Positions 1-7,579 of a stretch of DNA of 64,000 nucleotides are shown here, in pieces. Numbering within the stretch: position 1 is the stretch's first letter; each line of letters starts with the position of its first letter. The notes beneath the pieces were generated by a model. It was not told the DNA's origin. It did no database searches and worked only from the letters and a program-made list of their open reading frames with translations. The translations under genes were made by a program, and so were the position numbers. The stretch is from Ancylobacter dichloromethanicus (GTDB lineage Bacteria; Pseudomonadota; Alphaproteobacteria; Rhizobiales; Xanthobacteraceae), in the NCBI RefSeq assembly GCF_018390645.1, contig NZ_JAHBGC010000020.1, forward strand, positions 723,467 to 787,466, read 5' to 3'.

Positions 1-258
1 CTGCTCGTAGCGGCGCGGCCGCCGCCCTGCCCGTCCGGCGGGATCGCCCATCAGCGCGGTCAGGCCGCTCCATAGGTTGGAGGTGTCGAGATAGGCGCGG
101 CCGGGATAGCGCGAGCGCACCTCATCCGGGATGTCGCCGGCGGCGATATTGCGGCCCGCCTCCACCAGGATGACGTCGCACTGCGGGCTTTCGGAGAGGC
201 GCGCGGCCAGCACGCATCCGGCCGACCCGCCACCCAGGATCAGTATGTCGGTGTTCAT
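1..258 (-). CDS. GMC-family FAD oxidoreductase, N-terminal part (runs off the left edge)
   Basis: Only the first 86 codons are in the window. The protein starts MNTDILILGGGSAGCVLAAR, a dinucleotide-binding beta-alpha-beta with the GxGxxG-type pattern GGGSAG, followed by LSES and VILVEAG, the acidic residue that binds the FAD ribose. This layout is typical of GMC oxidoreductases (choline dehydrogenase and alcohol dehydrogenase relatives), which oxidise alcohols using FAD. It is the last visible gene of the amine ABC operon and starts only 2 bp after the stop of the upstream permease gene, so it is very likely co-transcribed and translationally coupled. The substrate cannot be told from this fragment. 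A different FAD oxidoreductase class is possible because the C-terminal catalytic half is missing. Confidence 0.8.
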   Translation of the reverse strand, partial: MNTDILILGGGSAGCVLAARLSESPQCDVILVEAGRNIAAGDIPDEVRSRYPGRAYLDTSNLWSGLTALMGDPAGRAGRRPRRYEQ

Positions 259-260
259 GA

Positions 261-1049
261 TCAGCCGTCGGTCTTCGCCGTGCCACGCGCATTGAGCGAG
301 GCGAGCATCACCACGAGGAACGACATTGCCGTGAGCAGCGTGCTGATGGCGGCGATGGTCGGGTCGATCTCGTCGCGCAGCGCGGTGAACATGCGCTTGG
401 TCAGGGTCTGATACTGGCCGCCGGAGATGAACAGCGCCACCACGGTTTCGTCGAGCGCCGAGATGAAGGCGAACAGCAGGCCGGTGATCACGCTCGGCCG
501 GATCTGCGGCAGCGTGACGATGAAGAAGGTTCGCAGCCGGTTCATGCCAAGGCTGCGCGAGACCATTTCCTGCGCCGGATCGAATTTGCGCAGCCCCACC
601 AGCACCGAGGTGATGACATAGGGCAGGCTCAGCATGACGTTGGCGAGGATGAGCCCGGTCATGGTGGCGAGCAGGCCGATATTGGCATAGACGAGGAACA
701 CCCCCACCGCCGTGATCACGATGGGCACCACCAGCGGCAGCATCAGCACCACCTGCAGGCTGCGCAGCAGCGGCGACGAGCGCAGGTTGAGCGCGTAGGC
801 GGCGGCGGTTCCCATCACGGTGGCGATGATGGCGCTCGACACCGCGACGGTCAGGCTGACGCCGGTCGCCTGCATCCAGGCGGGGCTGGTGAAATAGGCT
901 TCGTACCAGCGCAGCGACCAGAAGGGCGGCGGAAAGGCGAGGAAGCGGGCGCCGGAGAACGACATCGGCACGATGATGAGGATGGGAACGAGCAGCCAGA
1001 CCAATATGAGACCGACGAAGGCGCGCAGCAGGAGCTTCGAAACCGCCAT
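261..1049 (-). CDS. ABC transporter permease, PotC-like (spermidine/putrescine type)
   Basis: 262 aa, the usual length for the second permease of polyamine-type ABC importers. It has about six hydrophobic segments, beginning with LLLRAFVGLILVWLLVPILI, and a cytoplasmic EAA-like loop around SRSLGMNRLRTFFIVTLPQI, which docks to the ATPase. The start MAVSKLL was chosen because the longer upstream open frame is only the shadow of the preceding permease, whose stop lies 2 bp upstream. It forms the membrane channel together with the product of 1052-1921. The likely substrate is a polyamine or related amine, judged from the co-encoded amine oxidase. Exact substrate specificity is inference. Confidence 0.92.
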   Translation of the reverse strand: MAVSKLLLRAFVGLILVWLLVPILIIVPMSFSGARFLAFPPPFWSLRWYEAYFTSPAWMQATGVSLTVAVSSAIIATVMGTAAAYALNLRSSPLLRSLQVVLMLPLVVPIVITAVGVFLVYANIGLLATMTGLILANVMLSLPYVITSVLVGLRKFDPAQEMVSRSLGMNRLRTFFIVTLPQIRPSVITGLLFAFISALDETVVALFISGGQYQTLTKRMFTALRDEIDPTIAAISTLLTAMSFLVVMLASLNARGTAKTDG

Positions 1050-1051
1050 GG

Positions 1052-1921
1052 TCAGCGTGCCCCCATGATGCGCTCGAACGGGATCAGCAGGCTGGCGAGG
1101 CGGAAGATCAGGAAGACGCAGACCAGCAGCACGATGCTGATCGAGGAGGCCGCGCCCCATTCGTTGTAGATCTCGATATTGCGCGACACCAGCATGGAGA
1201 CCATGAAGGTCCGCCCGCCGCCGAGCAGTTCCGGGGTGATGTAGAAGCCGAGCGTCAGCACGAAGACGAGCACCGTGCCCGCCACCACGCCGGGCAGCGA
1301 CAGCGGCAGGAACACCCGCAGGAAGACGTGCAGCGGCGTGCCGCCGAGGCTCGCCCCCGCCATGGTCAGATCGGACGGGATCTTCTGCATGGTGGCGTAG
1401 AGCGGCAGCACCATGAACGGCAGCAGGATGTGGATGGTGGCGATGATCGTGCCCAACTCGTTGTTGACCAGTCGCAAGGGCTCGTCGATCAGGCCGAGAT
1501 CGGTCAGCGCGCTGTTCACCAGCCCGCGCCGCTGCAGCAGGATCAGCCAGGCATAGGCGCGCACGAGCACGCTGGTCCAGAACGGCAGCACGATCATCGC
1601 CAGGATGGCGACGCTCCAGCGTCGCGGCGCGCCCGCCGCCACATAGGCGACGGGATAGCCGAGCACGATGGTCGCGCCGGTCACGATGAAGGCCATGCGG
1701 AAGGTCTGCAGGAACGTCCGCCAGTAGACGTCGTCGGTCAGGAAGCGGGCATAATGGGCGAGGGTGAACCCGCCATCCTGCCGCACCGACTGCCACGCCA
1801 GCCAGCACAGCGGCACGATGAGCAGCCCGCCGACCACGAGCAGCGCGGGGGCCAGTAGCAAAAGGACCAGCCGCCCTTCCCGCCGCTGGTGCAGCACCGA
1901 TGGATTGAGCGATGACGACAT
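1052..1921 (-). CDS. ABC transporter permease, PotB-like
   Basis: 289 aa inner-membrane protein starting MSSSLNPSVLHQRREGRLVL. A short cytoplasmic tail is followed by a first TM helix and the conserved binding-protein-dependent permease domain, with an EAA-like loop near GASLGGTPLHVFLRVFLPLS. The start is supported by a GGGAGAG Shine-Dalgarno four bases upstream. It pairs with the permease at 261-1049 to form the pore. The gene follows the binding-protein gene after a 104-bp gap that contains a hairpin, a common arrangement allowing the binding protein to be made in excess over the membrane parts. Confidence 0.92.
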   Translation of the reverse strand: MSSSLNPSVLHQRREGRLVLLLLAPALLVVGGLLIVPLCWLAWQSVRQDGGFTLAHYARFLTDDVYWRTFLQTFRMAFIVTGATIVLGYPVAYVAAGAPRRWSVAILAMIVLPFWTSVLVRAYAWLILLQRRGLVNSALTDLGLIDEPLRLVNNELGTIIATIHILLPFMVLPLYATMQKIPSDLTMAGASLGGTPLHVFLRVFLPLSLPGVVAGTVLVFVLTLGFYITPELLGGGRTFMVSMLVSRNIEIYNEWGAASSISIVLLVCVFLIFRLASLLIPFERIMGAR

Positions 1922-1942
1922 GAAACTCTCCCGACCGGAATC

Positions 1943-1970
1943 CCCATCCGCCCGACGGCAGCCGGATGGG
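1943..1970 (-). promoter_or_regulatory. Intra-operon hairpin between binding-protein and permease genes
   Basis: CCCATCCG (1943-1950) and CGGATGGG (1963-1970) are perfect 8-bp inverted arms around a 12-base loop. There is no T-tract, so it is not a classical terminator. Its position just after the binding-protein gene suggests mRNA 3'-end protection or partial attenuation; this role is inferred. Confidence 0.4.
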
Positions 1971-2025
1971 AAAGGATGACCGGCGGAGGCTCGCGGCGCC
2001 CGCCGGCCCGTCGCAGGCGTCGAGG

Positions 2026-3063
2026 CTATTTCTGGATGAAGGAAGCCCAGCGCTTCTGCGCCTCCTCGCCGGCGGGCGAACTCCACCATTCCACCGAGAT
2101 CAGCACCTGCTTGGCGGCGTTCTCCGGCGAACTCGGCATCTGCGCGGCGCGCGCGGGCGAAATCTTGCCGGTGGCGTAGGCGGCGGGATTGCCGGGGCCG
2201 TAGTCGATATAGGCGGGAAAGTTGGCCTGGATGTCAGGCGCGATGGCGGCGTTCAGGAACCTGTAGGCGGTGTCGAGATTGGGGGCGCCCTTGAGGATGC
2301 AGAGCGAAGTATCCTGCAGGAAACCCTGGTTGAAGGTGTAGTCGACCGGCATCCCCTCCTTGATCACCGCGGTGACGCGGCCGTTCCAGGCCATTTCCAT
2401 GTCGATCTCGCCATCGGCGAGCAACTGGGCTGACTGGGCGCCGGAGGTCCACCAGACGGTGACATGCGGCTTCAGCTCCTCCAGCTTTCTGAAGGCGCGG
2501 TCGACGTCGAGCGGATAGAGCTTGTCGGCCGGCACGCCGTCGGCCAGCAGCGCCGCCTCCAGCGTGGCGAGCGGGTGGTTGCGCAGGGCGCGCGTGCCGG
2601 GAAATTTCTTCACGTCCCAGAAATCGGCCCAGCTCTTCGGCGGGTTCGAGCCGTAGGCCTTCTTGTTGTAGGCCAGCACCGAGGAATAGAATTCATACGA
2701 TACCGAATAGGGCGTCTTGTAGGCGGGCGGGATGTCCGCGGCGTTGGGAATCCTGGAGAAGTCGAGCTTCTCGATCATCCCCTGCTCGCCGCCGCGGATA
2801 CAGTCCTTGGTCGGCGTGTCGACGACGTCCCACACCGGCTTGCCGGTGGCGGTCTGGGTCTTCAGCACCGGCCACGCATCCGGCGAGCTGTCCTGATTGA
2901 TGGTGATGCCGAGCAGCTTGGCCACCGGATCGAGAATGGCCTTGGTCTGGGCTTCCTGATAGGCGCCGCCCTGCGAGACGAAGGTTATCTGCTCGGCGGA
3001 TGCACCTGCGGCCGACAACAGAAGCGTTGCCATCATCGCCGAAATCGAGAGTGTCACGCGCAT
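2026..3063 (-). CDS. Periplasmic solute-binding protein, spermidine/putrescine (PotD/PotF) type
   Basis: 345 aa with a clear Sec signal peptide (MRVTLSISAMMATLLLSAAG then ASA before EQITF; probable cleavage after ASA). The mature protein has the N-terminal strand ITFVSQGGAYQEA and the YEFYSSVLAYNKKAYG hinge pattern of cluster-D binding proteins for polyamines and similar small cations. In the periplasm it would capture substrate and deliver it to the permeases encoded downstream. The neighbouring FAD amine oxidase supports an amine substrate. The gene opens the transport half of the operon, 63 bp after the oxidase gene. Confidence 0.92.
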   Translation of the reverse strand: MRVTLSISAMMATLLLSAAGASAEQITFVSQGGAYQEAQTKAILDPVAKLLGITINQDSSPDAWPVLKTQTATGKPVWDVVDTPTKDCIRGGEQGMIEKLDFSRIPNAADIPPAYKTPYSVSYEFYSSVLAYNKKAYGSNPPKSWADFWDVKKFPGTRALRNHPLATLEAALLADGVPADKLYPLDVDRAFRKLEELKPHVTVWWTSGAQSAQLLADGEIDMEMAWNGRVTAVIKEGMPVDYTFNQGFLQDTSLCILKGAPNLDTAYRFLNAAIAPDIQANFPAYIDYGPGNPAAYATGKISPARAAQMPSSPENAAKQVLISVEWWSSPAGEEAQKRWASFIQK

Positions 3064-3126
3064 TTTCGTTCTCCTCTGGTCGTTCTTGTCGGCCGCTGAT
3101 TGCAGTGTGGCGATGGTCGCGGCGCG

Positions 3127-4431
3127 TCATCGCCCGATGGCGTCGAGAAACTGGTACCAGCCCGCGACGAGGCGGACGGCGGGCGCGCGCAGTCCGTAGA
3201 GCGGGATGGGATGGAGCGGCAGGCGCGTCGGCAAGCCGAGATCGGGCTTCGCGCCGGTGACCAGCGCGGCGACGTGGCGCCCGATCGCCGAGGCGAGCGC
3301 CACCCCGGTGCCGTTATAGCCGACCGAATAGACGACCCGGTCGTCCAGCCGCCCCAGATGCGGCACGCTGTCCAGCGTCATCGCGACCAGTCCCGACCAG
3401 CGATGGGTCACCTCTACCCCCGCAAGTTCGGGAAATTGCTGCACCATGGCCTTCTCCAGCGCCGCGAAGGCGGAGTCGCTGTCGGTCCTGCCGAAGGCGC
3501 CGCGCCCGCCATAGAGCAGGCGATCCCCCGACTTGCGGAACCAGCGCATCATGCGCCGCGTCTCGGTGTAGCTGCGTCCGCTCGCCAGCAGCCCGGCGCC
3601 GGGCGTGCCGGCAAGAGGCTCCGTCGCGATCATCGCCGAGCGGAACGGGATGATCGACGTGCGCAGCGCCGCCGTCGCCGGCGTGAGGTCGGAGTAGGAA
3701 TTGGTGGCAAGGACAACCTGCCGGGCACGGACCTGTCCGTCCGGGATCTCCGCGACCACCCCATCCCCCTCGCGGCGGACGCGCGCGACCGCGGTGTTCT
3801 CGTGAACGGCGATGCCCCGCCTCTCCAGCGCCCCGGCGACACCCAGCAGGAAGTTCAACGGGTGGATGACGCCGCCATGGGTATTGAGCATGCCGCCGAC
3901 GAAACCGCCTGATCCGGTTTCCGCCGCCACCTCTCCCGCGTCGCGGATCGACACGGCGGTATCGCCGAGCACGTCGCGCAGCCAGGCCGCCTCGCTCCTC
4001 AGCATGGCGAACGAACGGGCATTGTGGGCGCAGCGCAGCGAGCCGGTGGGCCGATAATCCGCACCCTCAAGGCCCAGTTCGTCGATCAATTCGCCGACAT
4101 GTTCGATCGCCTCAACGCCGAGACCATGCATCCGCTGCGCGACATCGAGGCCGTGCCGCGCGGCGATATCCTTGAAACCGACGCGGAACTTGCCGGATAC
4201 CACGCCGCCATTGCGCCCGCTCGCCCCCCAGCCGATGCGGTTGGCCTCCAGCACCACCGGCGCCAGCCCCGCCCTGGCGAGATAGTGCGCCGTCGACAGC
4301 CCCGTATACCCACCGCCGATGACGATGACGTCGAAGCTCCGCTCGCCGCTCAGGCGGCCGAAGGACGGCCGCGCGAGGGATGTCGCCTGCCACAGCGAGG
4401 CGGCATCGGCCGGCGGGGGCTGGGGGAGCAT
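3127..4431 (-). CDS. FAD-dependent amine oxidase, DAO family (gamma-glutamylputrescine oxidase-like)
   Basis: 434 aa from the chosen start MLPQPPPADA. The FAD-binding motif FDVIVIGGGYTGLS lies about 30 residues in, followed by VVLEANRIGWGASGRNGG, the signature of D-amino-acid-oxidase-fold enzymes such as PuuB and OrdL. The C-terminal YSVGYNGTGVALA completes the FAD site. Such enzymes oxidise the C-N bond of amines or N-modified amino acids and release aldehyde and hydrogen peroxide. A longer in-frame start would overlap the dehalogenase gene and was rejected. Operon context (polyamine-type ABC importer) suggests it acts on the imported amine. PuuA and the aldehyde dehydrogenase of a full Puu pathway are not in this window. 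Confidence 0.9.
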   Translation of the reverse strand: MLPQPPPADAASLWQATSLARPSFGRLSGERSFDVIVIGGGYTGLSTAHYLARAGLAPVVLEANRIGWGASGRNGGVVSGKFRVGFKDIAARHGLDVAQRMHGLGVEAIEHVGELIDELGLEGADYRPTGSLRCAHNARSFAMLRSEAAWLRDVLGDTAVSIRDAGEVAAETGSGGFVGGMLNTHGGVIHPLNFLLGVAGALERRGIAVHENTAVARVRREGDGVVAEIPDGQVRARQVVLATNSYSDLTPATAALRTSIIPFRSAMIATEPLAGTPGAGLLASGRSYTETRRMMRWFRKSGDRLLYGGRGAFGRTDSDSAFAALEKAMVQQFPELAGVEVTHRWSGLVAMTLDSVPHLGRLDDRVVYSVGYNGTGVALASAIGRHVAALVTGAKPDLGLPTRLPLHPIPLYGLRAPAVRLVAGWYQFLDAIGR

Positions 4432-4451
4432 GATCCGGTCCGCCCTGCGGA

Positions 4452-5174
4452 TCAGGCCGCGACGCGGTCGTCGGCGCGTTCGGCGTCGACGGCGTCTGCC
4501 AGTTGCTTCAGCGAGGCGAAATGGTAGTCCGGCCGCGTCAGCACCGTGGGGTCGGGCGTGCCACCGAAACCCTCGAGCCCCTGTCGCCGCTCGATCCAGC
4601 ACACGGTATAGCCCTCGGCCTTGGCGACGCCGATATCGTGGTGCTGGCTCTGCGCCACATGCAGGATTTCCGACTGCTGGAAGCCGAGCGCCGACTGGCG
4701 TCCCCGGTTGAAGGCGAAGAAGCGCGGGTCCGGCTTGGCGCAGCCGGTCTCGTCGCAGGTGACGCTGTCATGGAACGGGTTGTGAAGCGTCGCCGAATAG
4801 GCCGAGAAGGCGGTGCGGTCGGCATTGGTCATCGCGACCAGCCGGTAGGTCTTCCTCAGCCGGCGCAGCGCCTCCACGGAATCGGCGAAAGCGGGCCAGC
4901 GCAGCACGGAAAGCTGGAAGGCGTGCGCGGTCGCCTCGTCGGCGTTGAAGCCGCATTCATTGGCGAGCGAGAGATACACGTCCTTCATCGCGAAGGAGGA
5001 GCGTCCGTAGAACTTGTCGCGCCCGCGCTTGTAGGGCTCGAATATCTCCTCGTCGCTCGCCGCGGCGGCCTTCGGCCCGCCCAGCGTCCGCACGGCGGTC
5101 AGGATGCCGGTTTCGAAGTCGATCAGCGTGCCGACGATGTCGAACGACATGACCTTGAAATCCGTGAACTTCAT
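4452..5174 (-). CDS. HAD-superfamily hydrolase, type II haloacid dehalogenase-like
   Basis: 240 aa, the normal size for L-2-haloacid dehalogenase relatives. The N-terminal motif MSFDIVGTLIDFETG contains the single nucleophilic Asp followed by GTL, as in type II dehalogenases rather than DxDxT phosphatases. The cap region contains RGRDKFYGRSSF, motif II is VAMTNAD, and a GCAKPDPRFF loop supplies the conserved Lys and Pro-Asp. It would hydrolyse a small phosphorylated or halogenated acid in the cytoplasm. It lies 20 bp upstream of the amine-oxidase gene in the same operon, so its natural substrate may be a product or by-product of amine breakdown rather than a haloacid; that is inference. Confidence 0.85.
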   Translation of the reverse strand: MKFTDFKVMSFDIVGTLIDFETGILTAVRTLGGPKAAAASDEEIFEPYKRGRDKFYGRSSFAMKDVYLSLANECGFNADEATAHAFQLSVLRWPAFADSVEALRRLRKTYRLVAMTNADRTAFSAYSATLHNPFHDSVTCDETGCAKPDPRFFAFNRGRQSALGFQQSEILHVAQSQHHDIGVAKAEGYTVCWIERRQGLEGFGGTPDPTVLTRPDYHFASLKQLADAVDAERADDRVAA

Positions 5175-5213
5175 CTCTGCATTTTCCTTTTGGGGAGACC
5201 GGAAACAGGAATC

Positions 5214-6305
5214 TCAGGCCGCCGGCGGCACCACGATGGTGTCGTCCGGGTGGATGGCGACGGCGATGCGTTCGCCCGGCGCCCTCAGCAGCGCGCGCCC
5301 GTGGTGGTTGCCGGGCACGCGCAGGCTCAGACGCGCGCCGCTGTCGAGATCGAAGAAGATGCGGATGCTCTCGCCCTGGTAGAGCGTCTCGCTGACGGTG
5401 CCGACGAGCCGGTTCGGCGCGCCCTCCCCGGCATCGGGGACAATGACCAGCTTCTCGGAATGAACCACCAGAAACAGGTTCGGATGGTCCGGAACGGGGC
5501 GCGAGGAAACCAGCGTCGTGCCGTCGAGGTCGACCGAGCGATCGTCGCGGCGGCGCACCGGCAGCAGCGCGGCCTCGCCGATGAACCCGGCGACGAAGGA
5601 ATCCACCGGGTTGTCGTGCAGCCTTTCCGGCGTGTCGACCTGGACCAGACGCCCCTTGTTCATGATGGCGATGCGGTCGCTCATGGTCAGCGCCTCGCGC
5701 TGGTCATGCGTCACATAGATCATGGTCGCGGCAAGCTTCCGGTGCAGATGCTTGAGTTCGATCTGCATGGTCTCGCGCAACTGCTTGTCGAGGGCCGAGA
5801 GCGGCTCGTCCATCAGGATCAGCCGCGGCTCGAAGATCATCGCGCGGGCAAGGGCGACCCGCTGGCGCTGGCCACCGGACAGTTCGTGGATCTTGCGCTC
5901 GCCGAAGCCGCCGAGTTCCACCATGTCCAGCGCCGCCTTCAGCCGTTCCGGCCATTCGGCCTTCGGCATGCGCCGGGCGCGCAGCGGAAAGGTCACGTTT
6001 TCCGCCACGTTCATATGCGGGAACAGTGCGTAGTTCTGGAACACGATGCCGATGTCGCGCTTGTGCGGCGGCTCGTTGGTGATGTCGCGTGGGCCGAGAT
6101 GGATGGTGCCCGAGCTGGGCTGGACGAAGCCGCCGAGGATGCCGAGCAGCGTGGTCTTGCCGGAGCCCGACGGCCCGAGGATGGAGACGAACTCGCCGGG
6201 CCCGACCTCAAGGTCGATCTCGTCGAGGGCGCGGAAGCTTCCGTAATATTTGGAAGCGGAACGGATGGTGACGCCCACCGTGTCCCGTAACATCAGCCTG
6301 TTCAT
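5214..6305 (-). CDS. ABC transporter ATP-binding protein, PotA-like
   Basis: 363 aa with Walker A GPSGSGKTT (about residues 44-52), the Q-loop QNYALFPHMNV, signature LSGGQRQRVALARA (about 142-155), Walker B LILMDEPLSALD (about 162-173) and the switch His in YVTHDQREA. The C-terminal ~110 residues form the TOBE region typical of polyamine, iron and sugar importer ATPases. It powers the transporter formed by the products of 261-3063. It is the first gene of the minus-strand operon, and the operon promoter should lie between 6306 and the divergent LysR gene. Confidence 0.93.
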   Translation of the reverse strand: MNRLMLRDTVGVTIRSASKYYGSFRALDEIDLEVGPGEFVSILGPSGSGKTTLLGILGGFVQPSSGTIHLGPRDITNEPPHKRDIGIVFQNYALFPHMNVAENVTFPLRARRMPKAEWPERLKAALDMVELGGFGERKIHELSGGQRQRVALARAMIFEPRLILMDEPLSALDKQLRETMQIELKHLHRKLAATMIYVTHDQREALTMSDRIAIMNKGRLVQVDTPERLHDNPVDSFVAGFIGEAALLPVRRRDDRSVDLDGTTLVSSRPVPDHPNLFLVVHSEKLVIVPDAGEGAPNRLVGTVSETLYQGESIRIFFDLDSGARLSLRVPGNHHGRALLRAPGERIAVAIHPDDTIVVPPAA

Positions 6306-6493
6306 GTCTTCCCGATCCGGAAGCGAAGGACGGCATTACATCGATTAGGCGGGGCCAGTGCCGCCATCCCCGCCTTCCGCACGGGTGCCAACCGAGGCCG
6401 CGATGCCGTTTCACCGTTCTGCGTTCTGCATTCGTTAGCCGCAGCAGACCAACGTTCCCGGGCATATTCAATTGAAAAAAAATGTGCGCAACG

Positions 6494-6506
6494 TTACATT
6501 ATGTAA
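6494..6506. promoter_or_regulatory. Perfect palindrome in the potA-like/LysR divergent region
   Basis: TTACAT-T-ATGTAA is a perfect 6-bp inverted repeat around one base, ending on the first base of the chosen LysR start codon. TGCGCA occurs on either side (6485-6490 and 6507-6512). It lies between two divergent genes, as expected for a LysR autoregulatory operator, but its overlap with the start codon is unusual. Function is inferred. Confidence 0.45.
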
Positions 6507-7468
6507 TGCGCAAGCTTCGTCTGGCCCTGCCGTCCATGAACGGCTTCTTCACCTTCGAGGCGGCGGCACGCTGCGGCAGTTTCGCCCGTGCGGCCGAAGA
6601 GCTCAATGTGACCCCGGCGGCGGTGAGCCGGATGATGGGGCGGCTCGAAGATCATCTCGGCATCACCCTGTTCGAGCGCATCCTCGGCGGGGTGACGCTG
6701 ACCGAGGCCGGGCGCATCCTTTACGAGGCGATCTCGCGCGGCTTTTCCGGCATCGAGCATGCGCTGCGGGAGATCGAGGACCGCAAGACCGGGATGGAGA
6801 CGGTCACGCTGTCGGTATCCACCGGTTTCACCACGCACTGGATCATGCCGCACATGGCGGAGATCAAGCGGGCCTTTCCCTCGCTGGACCTGCGCTTCCA
6901 GCTCATCATGTCGGCCGTATCGGGGCCGGTGACCGATGTCGATCTCGGCATGCGTTTCGTCGACGGCGCGGATGAGCGGCACGAAGCGCACTACATCATG
7001 CCGGAAATCCTGGTGCCGATCTGCAGTCCCGGCTACCGCGATGGCCAGAGCGGCTCGGCGCGGGACGCGGTCGCGGCGATCGAGACGCTGATAAATGTCG
7101 TCGAGACCGCGCCGGACTGGTCGCATGTGTTCTTTCCCGGAAATTCCGGCGCGGCGGCCAATTCGATGATCTTCTCCGACTATGCGATCGTGGTGCAGGC
7201 CGCCATGCTCGGCCAGGGGGTGGCGCTCGGCTGGCTGAACGTCGCCTGCCACTGGCTGCGCACGCAGGCCCTGGTGCCGGCCGGCCCGCGGGCGCGGGTG
7301 ACGCAGCGTCACTGCCAGTTCGTGCGCTCGCGCGACCGCCCGCTGCGGCCCATCGTGGCCGATCTGCGCGACTGGATCATCGCCCGGCTCAACGACGATG
7401 TGCGGCAAGTGGCGGCCCTCTATCCCGAACTCGGCATAAGCGAGGTTCTGGACCGGCCGCGCGGGTAA
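6506..7468 (+). CDS. LysR-family transcriptional regulator, GcvA-like
   Basis: 320 aa from ATG 6506 (MRKLRLALPSMNGFFTFEAA). The winged helix-turn-helix FARAAEELNVTPAAVSRMMG lies at about residues 25-45, followed by LGITLFERILGGVTLTEAG and a PBP2-fold effector domain. An in-frame ATG at 6482 would add eight residues; neither start has a good Shine-Dalgarno. I chose 6506 because GcvA-type proteins begin a few residues before the xLNGxxxFEAAA helix. It is divergent from the amine ABC operon and is the obvious candidate for its regulator, with the transported amine or its metabolite as possible effector. Confidence 0.9.
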   Translation: MRKLRLALPSMNGFFTFEAAARCGSFARAAEELNVTPAAVSRMMGRLEDHLGITLFERILGGVTLTEAGRILYEAISRGFSGIEHALREIEDRKTGMETVTLSVSTGFTTHWIMPHMAEIKRAFPSLDLRFQLIMSAVSGPVTDVDLGMRFVDGADERHEAHYIMPEILVPICSPGYRDGQSGSARDAVAAIETLINVVETAPDWSHVFFPGNSGAAANSMIFSDYAIVVQAAMLGQGVALGWLNVACHWLRTQALVPAGPRARVTQRHCQFVRSRDRPLRPIVADLRDWIIARLNDDVRQVAALYPELGISEVLDRPRG

Positions 7469-7533
7469 CACCGGGAAGGCCCGCAGAAAATCCGCACAGC
7501 GGACGCGCCGCCATCGGCACGATGTGCAGCCTT

Positions 7534-7560
7534 CCGCAGGCGGCGCGGCGCCGCCTGCGG
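7534..7560. terminator. Strong GC hairpin between convergent genes
   Basis: CCGCAGGCGGCG (7534-7545), loop CGG, then CGCCGCCTGCGG (7549-7560): a perfect 12-bp stem with a three-base loop between the LysR stop and the 3' end of the convergent chitinase-like gene. It lacks a T-tract, so it is a structural, possibly bidirectional terminator. Confidence 0.55.
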
Positions 7561-7579
7561 CGTTGCGGTTGCCCCGGCT

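Noticed and set aside
4503..6290. Long plus-strand open frame (595 codons) opposite the dehalogenase-like and potA-like genes
   Set aside because: It is antisense to two genes with complete family motifs; open antisense frames are expected at this GC content and its translation is Arg/His/Gly-rich without domain features.
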